From Sphingobacterium tabacisoli (GTDB lineage Bacteria; Bacteroidota; Bacteroidia; Sphingobacteriales; Sphingobacteriaceae), in NCBI RefSeq assembly GCF_017908035.1, contig NZ_JAEQMU010000006.1, positions 62,001 through 126,000 on the forward strand: 64,000 nucleotides of DNA, read 5' to 3'. The translations under genes and the position numbers were made by a program. The notes under the pieces are model-generated. The model was not told where the DNA came from, made no database searches, and was given only the letters and a program-made list of their open reading frames with translations. This document shows positions 1-7,325 of this stretch, one piece after another (positions within the stretch are counted from its first letter, which is position 1; each line of letters begins with the position of its first letter).

Positions 1-344
1 ATAATTGTCTTCTCCTGGGATTTAATCGTCACTTCTTGGGAAGATATAACACGCTGCAACGAATGAATGACCGCATTACTCACCCCTTCCAGCTCAGCAT
101 TTAAATAGGTCTCCGTGCGTTCTTCCGTTTTATTGGCTGCCTGCAACATCTCTCCTTTGCCCGTCAATAACCAATCCGTAGAATACTGCGGATAATTTTC
201 CACTACATTCAACAGCCATTTACTTTGAATATCAGTACCATTAGCCAAAGCTCTTGAAAAAACACCTTTACTCGCACCAATTGCCGCTTCAAAAGCTGTT
301 ACACTCATCCCTTCATTATCCGCCAAAACCTTAATTCTCTTCAT
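1..344 (-). CDS. HTH transcriptional regulator, phage-repressor-like (partial, C-terminus beyond window)
   Basis: The gene starts at the ATG at 344 and runs off the left edge, so only about 114 N-terminal residues are visible. The translation opens MKRIKVLADNEGMSVTAFE and contains IGASKGVFSRAL and STDWLLTGKGEML. This is the pattern of Bacteroidota XRE/CI-like repressors, in which a helix-turn-helix is followed by a TDWLLTGKGEM motif. The visible end (VISSQEVTIKSQEKTI) looks like the start of a coiled-coil linker. The gene is divergent from the cassette at 467-4031 with 122 bp between them, so it may control that cassette, but this is only inferred from position. Whether a C-terminal S24 peptidase or another domain follows cannot be seen. 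Confidence 0.75.
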   Translation of the reverse strand, partial: MKRIKVLADNEGMSVTAFEAAIGASKGVFSRALANGTDIQSKWLLNVVENYPQYSTDWLLTGKGEMLQAANKTEERTETYLNAELEGVSNAVIHSLQRVISSQEVTIKSQEKTI

Positions 345-357
345 TAAAGAGCTCGTA

Positions 358-365
358 CAAATATA
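358..365 (-). promoter_or_regulatory. -7 promoter element for the HTH gene
   Basis: The minus strand reads TATATTTG, matching the Bacteroidota -7 consensus TAnnTTTG, 14 bp upstream of the ATG at 344. No clear -33 TTG lies at the usual distance. Confidence 0.4.
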
Positions 366-466
366 TTTTTCGTCAACAACTTTGTTTTGAAGATAATTAA
401 TTCTTAAATTAGATTTTGAAAGAAGTAAATTATAAACACAAGAGTTAATTACCCAAAACTTACATT

Positions 467-1747
467 ATGAAAAATACGCAAAAGAAACTAAAAGCGAAAC
501 ACTTTAGGTATTTAAATAAAGATACCGTGAAGAATCCGATGATATATCTCGTGGATTTTTTCTCCCATGAATCAGATTTCAATCGATGCCTTACGGATAT
601 AGACACCATCATCAATGCCTCTATAAATAAAAAAATGAGGAGTTCTAAATCGATGTTCTTTGGAGACAACATTATAGAACTCATTCGTCGGGTAGAAATT
701 GCATACGTTATTTACAAAAAGTACAATATCCCAAAACAGAAGGAGCCTTTGGACTTTTTCTACAACCGACAGGATTATGTAAACTTTAGAGAGAACAAAT
801 CCATAACCAAAAATAATGAAGAAACACCCTACGACTCCATCAGTAAATTCTTTTCCTTTCAAAGTTTAAAAAAATGGTATGACACACTTGATACCCTGTG
901 GATAAACATGATAGATAGAAGAGAAGAAATCGATATGCACGAAGCTCTAGGCGAAGACTACGTACTCGCAATCAGAGAGCTGTTCATGCGACTGACAATT
1001 TCTCTCCACCATATCTACGAAATAGGAGAGTTCCCTAAATATGAAACTAACGATCAGCTCGAAGAGAATGTAGTATCCAAAAACAACAATCAAAATACCA
1101 ACGCAGCGACTGATTCAAACGACTTGGATACCCAGTCCAGCTCTGAAATCAGGAAAACCCAGATTAGTGACCCTCATAGAGATAGGATCCTAGAGGAGCT
1201 TAGAAATCGATTTGGAAAAGACGATTTAGAAACATGGCAATATGAACTTCATATTCTTCATTTAGGAATAAATACGGAATACGACAGTTGGAATGAAGCT
1301 TTTAAATTATCTGCCCCCGGAAGTACGTTTTACTTTTGCGCAAGAATCCATAAAATCATAAGATTGATTGGAGAGGAAATTAGATACATATGTGGTCCAA
1401 ATAAATTCCCATTTGAACCTGCTACTCGGCATAAATCCTATAAACAAATCATTCATAAAAAAAGAACCATCAAATTACAGTATCTATCTCATGATGAAAC
1501 ACTACAGCCCGAATATTATTTATATCAACTTTTTGAAGAGCTTCCAGAAGATGAGTGGGAAGACAAATTCAATGAACTTATTGAAATATTTCTCTCTTTA
1601 GATAATAACGAAAGTTTTGACGGTAATGGAGGTTATTTCAAGTTCTTACAGCAGCTCCAAAAATGCATTGAACTCAGCTTCATTATAGCCTTCAAAGATG
1701 AAATAGAATTCATAAGTTCAACTGAATCAGAGAAACTAGAAATGTAG
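467..1747 (+). CDS. Unknown protein with two copies of an RYL-type module
   Basis: A 426-aa soluble protein that I do not recognise. Residues about 10-195 form a module with an N-terminal KHFRYL motif, an IELIRRVEIAYVIY helix and an FFSFQSLKKWYDTLD motif. The same order (KKLRYL, MIEAAYAIL, FFGFMSLSGWYNFLD) appears in the next gene, so the two are paralogues. A second partial copy seems to begin near residue 345 (IKLQYLSHDE... then LQKCIELSFIIAF). Residues 205-240 are a polar, Asn/Ser/Thr-rich linker. There is no signal peptide or membrane segment. The next gene starts 29 bp downstream on the same strand, and a HEPN protein follows that, suggesting one operon. RteC was considered as a family match but its signature motif is not convincing here. 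Function unknown. Confidence 0.7.
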   Translation: MKNTQKKLKAKHFRYLNKDTVKNPMIYLVDFFSHESDFNRCLTDIDTIINASINKKMRSSKSMFFGDNIIELIRRVEIAYVIYKKYNIPKQKEPLDFFYNRQDYVNFRENKSITKNNEETPYDSISKFFSFQSLKKWYDTLDTLWINMIDRREEIDMHEALGEDYVLAIRELFMRLTISLHHIYEIGEFPKYETNDQLEENVVSKNNNQNTNAATDSNDLDTQSSSEIRKTQISDPHRDRILEELRNRFGKDDLETWQYELHILHLGINTEYDSWNEAFKLSAPGSTFYFCARIHKIIRLIGEEIRYICGPNKFPFEPATRHKSYKQIIHKKRTIKLQYLSHDETLQPEYYLYQLFEELPEDEWEDKFNELIEIFLSLDNNESFDGNGGYFKFLQQLQKCIELSFIIAFKDEIEFISSTESEKLEM

Positions 1748-1776
1748 CACAAAACAATCACAAACCACACACAACA

Positions 1777-2328
1777 ATGGAAACAAAAACACACAAAATC
1801 AAAAAGCTTCGGTATCTCGCTCCAGAACACGCAAGCGAACCCAATAGATTCCTTAAGGAGATTGTCCACGGTTGGGGTACCAATTGGTCTCTTAATTTTG
1901 GATTTCTATTCAGTTACTCCATGTGCCCCATGTTGGACAGAAACCGTGTCTTCGATTATGGCTTTACCTACCTCCATCTCGCACAGATGATAGAAGCAGC
2001 CTATGCCATACTTAAAATGCGGAATTGGCAACCGACAGCGAAGAAAAAACTGTTTCAATATAAAGATATTGAAGAATTAAGTGCATTACTATTAGAGAAA
2101 GAAAAAGTAGATGCACAACGCATCATCTGCGATTTCTTTGGCTTTATGAGCTTAAGCGGTTGGTACAATTTCCTCGATGAGCTACTTCTATCCAGCGATA
2201 TCAACAATAAAAGGAAACAGGGCTATGAAATTGATCAGGAGCTCCTGATAGCCCGCGAATTCATCCTCCTACTTCCCGATGCTCTTCTACAAATCCACAA
2301 AGACAATGTAACCTATTTTCACCCTTAA
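1777..2328 (+). CDS. Unknown protein, single-module paralogue of the upstream gene
   Basis: A 183-aa soluble protein that corresponds to one copy of the module in the preceding 426-aa protein. The shared landmarks are a KLRYL motif near residue 10, HLAQMIEAAYAILKMRNW near residue 70, FFGFMSLSGWYNFLDELL near residue 125 and a closing REFILLLPDALLQIH helix. It is mostly predicted helical. The ATG at 1777 follows an A-rich leader with no Shine-Dalgarno sequence, as is usual in this phylum. The HEPN gene begins 11 bp after its stop, so translation of the pair may be coupled. I cannot assign a function. A partner, inhibitor or regulator of the HEPN protein is an inference from position only. Confidence 0.65.
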   Translation: METKTHKIKKLRYLAPEHASEPNRFLKEIVHGWGTNWSLNFGFLFSYSMCPMLDRNRVFDYGFTYLHLAQMIEAAYAILKMRNWQPTAKKKLFQYKDIEELSALLLEKEKVDAQRIICDFFGFMSLSGWYNFLDELLLSSDINNKRKQGYEIDQELLIAREFILLLPDALLQIHKDNVTYFHP

Positions 2329-2339
2329 TCTTATTGGAC

Positions 2340-4031
2340 ATGACAGCAACACTGGAATCTAATTTTGAAATCATTTTCAAACATCTCACCGTCGACGAGA
2401 TATTCTTATGGACCTACAACCGCAACGGAATCGTACAAACAATCGTACAAGTACATACGCACAACAAGCAACGCAGCAGCACCCTAAGGGAAAGATGCCA
2501 ACGTGCACTGCAGCCCATGGAGGACCACTATTTTACCTTCTACAACACCAAAGAAGTACAGTCAAGAATTAATGATGGACTTGGCCGCTTATACCTCAAC
2601 TGTCAGTCTAGAAACCGGATTTATGTAAATCCCGAACCGATAAATACCGTAATCCTTCCTGTGCTTAGTTCCGACGAGCTTCTTGAGCAAACAAGAGCAT
2701 ATATAAAAAGAGAAAAGGACAAAATCACCGCCTTTATGGAAGGATACCATCTTTATTATAGCAAGGAAAACTATCCCAATGCGGCATTTATGCTTCATCA
2801 AGCGCTTGAAATATCATTACGCGTAGCACAGAAATTGTTACTAGGTGTCGAGGAGCGCTCACACTCCCTTAAGCAGAACATCGATTTTTTTAGACCCTAT
2901 GACTCCGTCTTGAGTACGCTGATCAGCACCAAAGAGGAGGAACAGGCCATCAATAGGCTCACAGAGTCTTATACCTGCTCACGCTACAAGAACAACTTTA
3001 CGATGGATCTCCAGAAAATTGAGTTCTGCAAAGACATAACCGACCGTACAATGACTTGGATAGTAGACTACGAAGAGGAGCTACTGCAAGAAATAGAAGA
3101 AAAACTTTCATCCATCCAGGAGCTCCATCAACAAACCGACATTATTAAAACCAAAATAGATATGGAAAAGTCAACAAACATCAACAACAACCACCGCGAC
3201 CTTATCCACAATGCGCTGGAAACCTATGGTCAGGTACATGGGCTGTACTGCTTTGCCTATGTAACCCGCCAGGACAGTATGTGCAACTTACTAAATGTAC
3301 AACAGTCACACCATGAGATTCATCATTATTATCTCTTCGCGATTATGTCCAATCAGAATAGACCAATTATGGATCTTCAAAACTGTATTATGCAGTTACT
3401 ACCGGATAAGATTAAAGTGACTTTAATCCAAGAGACACCGGAGCAGGTGGAGAAGAAACTGAAAAAGGGAGATGTATTTCGCACCAACCTACTCCAAGCT
3501 GGAGAGTGTTGGTATAGGGATAGGGAGTTTATAGGAGAGAAAACGGGGACTCAAACAGTAGATTTAGAAAAATCTAGAAAAGAATGGAATCAACGGTATC
3601 ATAATGCTATGGACTTAAATTTCGCTTCCGCGGAGTGTTCTGATGATATCAATCGAGAAACTCAGGCTTATTTATCCGCAATAACCATAGAACAAATATG
3701 CCTAGGAGTAATAACTCTGCTTTTACACTACACACCAGCAACAAGCAATCTAAATTATTTGATGAATATCTGTGATATTTTATGTCCAGATATTACCATC
3801 ATTTTCGATCGTGAAGATCCTATTCAGAAACTACAGTTCAATCTACTGATGGAAGCTCAAAACAAATATAGACACTCATCCCACTACTCAGCAAAAGACA
3901 TTTGCTTGGAAAATCTAAACGATCAAATATTATCGTTCTTTGAAGAAGTAGACGACTTCGTTCAAATCTATTTCGAACAACAAGATCTACAAGAAGCCAA
4001 TAAAACCGAAAACATCGAACAATGCGCATAA
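2340..4031 (+). CDS. Protein with duplicated degenerate NTase + HEPN domains
   Basis: A 563-aa protein with an internal duplication. Residues about 1-105 and 290-415 look like degenerate nucleotidyltransferase folds without the GS...DxD catalytic motif. Residues about 115-250 and 425-540 are helical HEPN-like domains. The first carries YPNAAFMLHQALEISLR and LTESYTCSRYKNNF, typical of Bacteroidota HEPN proteins. The second ends with NKYRHSSHYSAKDI. HEPN RNases normally need Rx4-6H. The first domain lacks it and the second has only R-H-S-S-H-Y, so activity is uncertain. A charged coiled coil (EEELLQEIEEKLSSIQEL) joins the halves. ATG 2340 is preferred over an in-frame TTG at 2334. MNT/HEPN pairs are known toxin-antitoxin and defence modules. 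A strong terminator follows the stop. Confidence 0.7.
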   Translation: MTATLESNFEIIFKHLTVDEIFLWTYNRNGIVQTIVQVHTHNKQRSSTLRERCQRALQPMEDHYFTFYNTKEVQSRINDGLGRLYLNCQSRNRIYVNPEPINTVILPVLSSDELLEQTRAYIKREKDKITAFMEGYHLYYSKENYPNAAFMLHQALEISLRVAQKLLLGVEERSHSLKQNIDFFRPYDSVLSTLISTKEEEQAINRLTESYTCSRYKNNFTMDLQKIEFCKDITDRTMTWIVDYEEELLQEIEEKLSSIQELHQQTDIIKTKIDMEKSTNINNNHRDLIHNALETYGQVHGLYCFAYVTRQDSMCNLLNVQQSHHEIHHYYLFAIMSNQNRPIMDLQNCIMQLLPDKIKVTLIQETPEQVEKKLKKGDVFRTNLLQAGECWYRDREFIGEKTGTQTVDLEKSRKEWNQRYHNAMDLNFASAECSDDINRETQAYLSAITIEQICLGVITLLLHYTPATSNLNYLMNICDILCPDITIIFDREDPIQKLQFNLLMEAQNKYRHSSHYSAKDICLENLNDQILSFFEEVDDFVQIYFEQQDLQEANKTENIEQCA

Positions 4032-4032
4032 T

Positions 4033-4083
4033 AGAGACTAAAAAGCCTTGGTGCATCTTATGCATCAAGGCTTTTTAGTCTCT
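4033..4083. terminator. Bidirectional terminator hairpin
   Basis: A near-perfect inverted repeat: arm AGAGACTAAAAAGCCTTG, a short loop, then its complement CAAGGCTTTTTAGTCTCT. The core stem is flanked by A5 and T5 tracts, so it can work in both directions. It ends the HEPN cassette and, on the other strand, the toxin-antitoxin transcript. Confidence 0.85.
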
Positions 4084-4227
4084 GAGTTTCTAGATTTGCT
4101 TCGCAGAACCCTCCGGGGCACCTCTATTACGGCTACGCTTCAATCGGAACGATGATCAATCTGACAGCGTCTTTACCCCAGTTCTTACCGTGGTATCTAG
4201 GGACTATCAAAAAGCTTAACGAGAGGG

Positions 4228-4509
4228 TTACTTATCCTCATAATGCCCCTTCGCTCTAACGACAAATACCACAACCTCATCTTCCATGATCCGATATACC
4301 ATTCGATCCTTTTTATTCAGACGTCGTGACCAAAAGTCTGCATAATTGCCTTTCAGTCGTTCGGGGTTTCCGGTACCGGTTTCTGGATGCTGGGCCAACT
4401 CGGCAACAATGTCCTGTATCTTTTTAACATCACTCTTCCTGCCACTTTTCTTATGGTATTCTAAATGAGTAATTGCGAGCTTGGAGAATATTACTTTATA
4501 CTGTCCCAT
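4228..4509 (-). CDS. yoeB: YoeB/Txe family mRNA interferase toxin
   Basis: A 93-aa RelE/ParE-fold toxin that in this family cleaves mRNA on the ribosome. The block GKGNPERLK-type sequence (here TGTGNPERLKGNYADFWSRR) followed by DRMVYR and KGHY is the YoeB signature. Residues expected to be catalytic are present: Glu50, Arg69, His89 and Tyr90, matching the E/R/H/Y set of E. coli YoeB. It has about eight extra residues relative to the 84-aa E. coli protein. Its start overlaps the 3' end of the antitoxin gene by 19 bp, the usual antitoxin-first arrangement with coupled translation. A complex with the antitoxin should block the active site and repress the operon. Confidence 0.93.
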   Translation of the reverse strand: MGQYKVIFSKLAITHLEYHKKSGRKSDVKKIQDIVAELAQHPETGTGNPERLKGNYADFWSRRLNKKDRMVYRIMEDEVVVFVVRAKGHYEDK

Positions 4510-4739
4510 ACATTGGTAGGGTCTTTTATTGTAACATAGTCACCTTCCTTATACTCTTCCATTGCTACTTTGATGTCATTAACAAATTCTTGGCTATAAC
4601 CTTCGTCCTTTAACTCATTAATGGGCACAATCGCGAATGCCTGCCCTGGCCCACGATTTACCAATACCTTTTCCTTCTCTGCCACTTCTGCCCAAAACTT
4701 GATATTTTTTCGAAATTCGCTTACTGTTATTATTTTCAT
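4491..4739 (-). CDS. yefM: YefM/Phd family antitoxin
   Basis: An 82-aa antitoxin. The N-terminal MKIITVSEFRKNIKFWAEVA matches the Phd/YefM DNA-binding fold, and the acidic C-terminal tail (EEYKEGDYVTIKDPTNVWD) would wrap the toxin. The open frame extends further upstream to 4886, but the family start is the ATG at 4739 and the upstream translation resembles no antitoxin. The toxin gene overlaps its end. A -7 element lies at 4780-4787 and a paired TGTACA-type operator at 4796-4813, so the pair is probably autoregulated like E. coli YefM-YoeB. Confidence 0.92.
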   Translation of the reverse strand: MKIITVSEFRKNIKFWAEVAEKEKVLVNRGPGQAFAIVPINELKDEGYSQEFVNDIKVAMEEYKEGDYVTIKDPTNVWDSIK

Positions 4740-4779
4740 CAGAAGTATCTTAAATGTATTTCTCCTAAAACTACATTCA

Positions 4780-4787
4780 CAAAGATA
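4780..4787 (-). promoter_or_regulatory. -7 promoter element of yefM-yoeB
   Basis: The minus strand reads TATCTTTG, an exact TAnnTTTG match, 40 bp upstream of the antitoxin ATG. An AGGAG-like purine stretch lies in the leader near 4755. Confidence 0.6.
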
Positions 4788-4795
4788 ACAAAAAA

Positions 4796-4813
4796 AGTAC
4801 ATAAACATGTACA
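4796..4813. promoter_or_regulatory. YefM/YoeB operator (paired TGTACA-like sites)
   Basis: TGTACA at 4808-4813 and AGTACA at 4796-4801 lie 12 bp apart centre to centre, within the perfect inverted repeat GTACAT-AAAC-ATGTAC (4797-4812). E. coli YefM-YoeB binds adjacent palindromes with TGTACA cores at this spacing. The site covers the expected -33 region of the antitoxin promoter, consistent with repression by blocking polymerase. Confidence 0.65.
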
Positions 4814-4821
4814 CACAGAGC

Positions 4822-5601
4822 TTACACCCACTCGGTTCCCCCTTCTTGAGCAGATTTCTGCACCGGTGTTGATTCGCGGACCACATCTTTCATAAACTTT
4901 CCATTACAAATCCGAAAAACTTCCAGTATATCCGCTGCCATAAAAGCCTGACTATTGGACAAATAATCTTCCTTACCACCAGCATGCCATACGCGACAAC
5001 GAACCACCCCTGTCACAACAATCAAGCAATTGTCCCAATCTGGCACCGAAAACGCTGTTTCTTTTGCCGGCGGTTCTTTACCTGGAAACACATGGAGTTC
5101 CTTCGAGTAGAGAAAGTCAATTTCATCCTCCAATTCAAAGGGCACTTTCAAAGCATGATAACGAATGCATAATGAACTTATCCCTTTATCAGTGCTTGCA
5201 ACACGCCACAGCTTGTCGTCTAGAATTTTCACTAAAATATCTCTTTGATCCTCTCTATACCGAATCTCCGTTTGCCACGGAACAAGCCCGTAGAAGGTTC
5301 GTTTCTTATTCCAACGGAAATCTTTCAAAGTGGAGCTATTACCGTACCCTATCCGTAACTGCCCTAGCTCATGCTCCTCGTCCAGCCGAACGAGTTGACT
5401 TACCTTCTTCGTCAAACGATTAAAAACAGATCGGCTAGTCATCTCACGCCAATTTTTTTTACTGTATTGATATATCTTAGAACTCACCTTGCTAGCATAG
5501 GTAAAATCCACATTCGCAAGCTTGCTATTTTCACCAAGATTATAGTCTCCACCACGCTTACGCAATTTTTGGGAAACAACTTCTTTGATAATTTCGTCCA
5601 T
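4822..5601 (-). CDS. Uncharacterised 259-aa protein
   Basis: A soluble protein I cannot place in a family. The ATG at 5601 (MDEIIKEVVSQKLRKRGG) is preferred over an in-frame ATG at 5637, whose 12 extra residues look like untranslated leader. The N-terminal third is basic (Lys/Arg-rich, with KKNWREMTSRSVFNRLTKK). The C-terminal part alternates short beta-like hydrophobic stretches (NCLIVVTGVVRCRVWHAGG). The overall style recalls DUF6266-type Bacteroidota proteins, but the usual N-terminal signature of that family is missing. It lies 82 bp upstream of the antitoxin on the same strand, and the operator sits between them, so it is probably a separate transcription unit. It belongs to the accessory stretch at the left of the window. 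Confidence 0.6.
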   Translation of the reverse strand: MDEIIKEVVSQKLRKRGGDYNLGENSKLANVDFTYASKVSSKIYQYSKKNWREMTSRSVFNRLTKKVSQLVRLDEEHELGQLRIGYGNSSTLKDFRWNKKRTFYGLVPWQTEIRYREDQRDILVKILDDKLWRVASTDKGISSLCIRYHALKVPFELEDEIDFLYSKELHVFPGKEPPAKETAFSVPDWDNCLIVVTGVVRCRVWHAGGKEDYLSNSQAFMAADILEVFRICNGKFMKDVVRESTPVQKSAQEGGTEWV

Positions 5602-5637
5602 AAAAGAGACAATTGGGTTAAAAAAACTATAACACAC

Positions 5638-5967
5638 TTAAAACCTACAAGTTAACAAAAACTAGACAGCAGAACAAATACCACTCACAAAGTCCGTTCA
5701 AGTCTCCTTAAGTCTGCTCAAGTCCCCTCAACTCCGTTATAGCTTCGACTACTCTCCGATACTCCTCCGTACCATCCTCGGGATTCCTTCGAGACAGCTT
5801 CGACTATCCTTCGGTGATTCTTCGGCTACGCCTTGACTCAAAGGCAAACGATAGCCGAACAACAACCGACCATGGCCCGAATCTGTCTCGAACCTGTGCC
5901 CTAGCATTCTCGAAGCACCATGCAAGAACTGTCGAAGGGCATAGCGTAAACCAGAACAGAAAAAAAT
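5638..5967. other. Non-coding C/T-rich intergenic stretch
   Basis: About 330 bp with no credible gene. Bases 5690-5860 are rich in repeated short words such as AAGTC, CTTCGACTA, CTCCG and CTTCGG and have a higher GC content than nearby intergenic DNA. I see no tRNA, IS end or long inverted repeat apart from the terminator at its right end. Confidence 0.5.
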
Positions 5968-5993
5968 GCCTTAGATAATACTTTATCTAAGGC
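5968..5993 (-). terminator. Terminator of the first SusCD operon
   Basis: Inverted repeat GCCTTAGATAA...TTATCTAAGGC with a 4-base loop. On the minus strand it is followed by a run of seven T residues. It lies 25 bp beyond the stop of the TlpA-like gene. Confidence 0.85.
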
Positions 5994-6018
5994 TCATTCT
6001 TATAGGGGCACCGCTATG

Positions 6019-7206
6019 TTAATAGCCGTATATATCTAACAATGCTGCATCCAACTTGGATCCTCGCATGTTAAAATTCACAATACGCCCTTCGGGGTCT
6101 AATAGTATCGCAAAAGGGATTCCCTGAATATTATAAGCTTTGGTAATCTCTCCCTTAAACCCATTTGGATCGTTGAGCTGTGTCCAGGTCATTTTCTCCT
6201 CTTCCATCGCTTTCTTCCAGTGCTCATCCTTTTCATCGATAGAAATACTGATGATTTTAAAGCCGGAGTCCTTATATTTCTCATTGATTTTTACCAGATG
6301 TGGGATTTCGCCGCGGCATGGTCCGCACCAAGATGCCCAAAACTCCAACATACAATACTCTCCTTTAGGCACCAATGAGGACACACTGACTTTATTACCA
6401 TCGGGATTGACTAATTCAAAGTCCTGATATCTGGTATACAAAGCCATCTTCTTGGCTCTTTCGGACAGCTCCATAAAGTTAGTATAGCGTTCTGTACCTT
6501 CCCATCCCTTCTTAATGATATGCTGAAGCTCTGTAATCTGATCCACCGTTAGCTCGACAAACATCCCCAAGAAATTCATTCGGGCCTGATCATAGGCTAC
6601 CACTGAATTTGGATTTGCTCGGATAAAATCAAAGGTTGCCGATTTGATCTTCTTCTCCACAGGCTCCATGGCTTTCGTAAGACGTATACCTTCTTCTGTA
6701 TTATAGATTCCATCCATTGTCGGCAGATGGTATTTTTCCATATAATCTTTATACAGATCGGCCATTTGCGCCCTTTCTTCTTTCAATGATTCCTTAAAGG
6801 CGGTGTATTCGTCTTCTGTTTTGGACCCTTGTACAGTAGCGGCTTTCTTTTTTGGATTGTGATAATAAGTACTCATGCTATCGATATGCGCTGTTATAGT
6901 AATCGGCGAATTCTCTAGATAAAAATGTGTACTGGTCCAGTTTTTCTGGTAAGAAACCTTTCCATTTGGAGTGCGATCGATGATAACACGGTAATACATA
7001 GGCGAAGGTACAGCCCCGGTAAACTTGAACACTCCCTTTTTGATTATTGCACTATCGACTTTGATATCTTCGGCATAGTCATTCTTGTATAGATAAACTT
7101 TGTTTCCTTCTACGTTCCCTTCAATATTTCCCGTAATTGTATATTTCTCCTGAGCAATGGTAGCAATACTGCAGAGAAGCAATGCTGCTGTTATCAATTT
7201 CTTCAT
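6019..7206 (-). CDS. TlpA-like thiol:disulfide oxidoreductase with DUF4369-like N-terminus
   Basis: A 395-aa exported thioredoxin-fold protein. The start at 7206 gives a good signal peptide (MKKLITAALLLCSIATIAQ); the reading frame could extend to 7236 but would put charged residues before it. Residues about 22-120 form a beta-rich DUF4369-like domain (YTITGNIEGNVEGNKVYLY). Residues about 255-395 are an AhpC/TSA-TlpA domain with the active site WASWCGPC and the cis-Pro region IQGIPFAIL. It would reduce or protect thiols in the periplasm or at the outer membrane. It is the last gene of the first SusCD block, 119 bp after susD. A shorter relative occurs in the second block at 24856-25893. Such proteins are common companions of SusCD systems, but the substrate is unknown. 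Confidence 0.88.
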   Translation of the reverse strand: MKKLITAALLLCSIATIAQEKYTITGNIEGNVEGNKVYLYKNDYAEDIKVDSAIIKKGVFKFTGAVPSPMYYRVIIDRTPNGKVSYQKNWTSTHFYLENSPITITAHIDSMSTYYHNPKKKAATVQGSKTEDEYTAFKESLKEERAQMADLYKDYMEKYHLPTMDGIYNTEEGIRLTKAMEPVEKKIKSATFDFIRANPNSVVAYDQARMNFLGMFVELTVDQITELQHIIKKGWEGTERYTNFMELSERAKKMALYTRYQDFELVNPDGNKVSVSSLVPKGEYCMLEFWASWCGPCRGEIPHLVKINEKYKDSGFKIISISIDEKDEHWKKAMEEEKMTWTQLNDPNGFKGEITKAYNIQGIPFAILLDPEGRIVNFNMRGSKLDAALLDIYGY

Positions 7207-7325
7207 CTGTATTTTTCTTTTTATTTCTTCGATCAAAAGACGTCCAAAAAGTAAAGCAATAAGAAGTTTGTAAACTGTTTACTTTCTTAGTAACTGCAAA
7301 TACTTTTCGGACAACTCCCTATATT

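Noticed and set aside
467..1747. RteC-family assignment for the 426-aa protein
   Set aside because: There is only loose resemblance around one helix; the RteC signature is not convincingly present.
4740..4886. N-terminal extension of the antitoxin frame to 4886
   Set aside because: It would cross the operator and promoter, and the extra residues have no family match. The ATG at 4739 is the family start.
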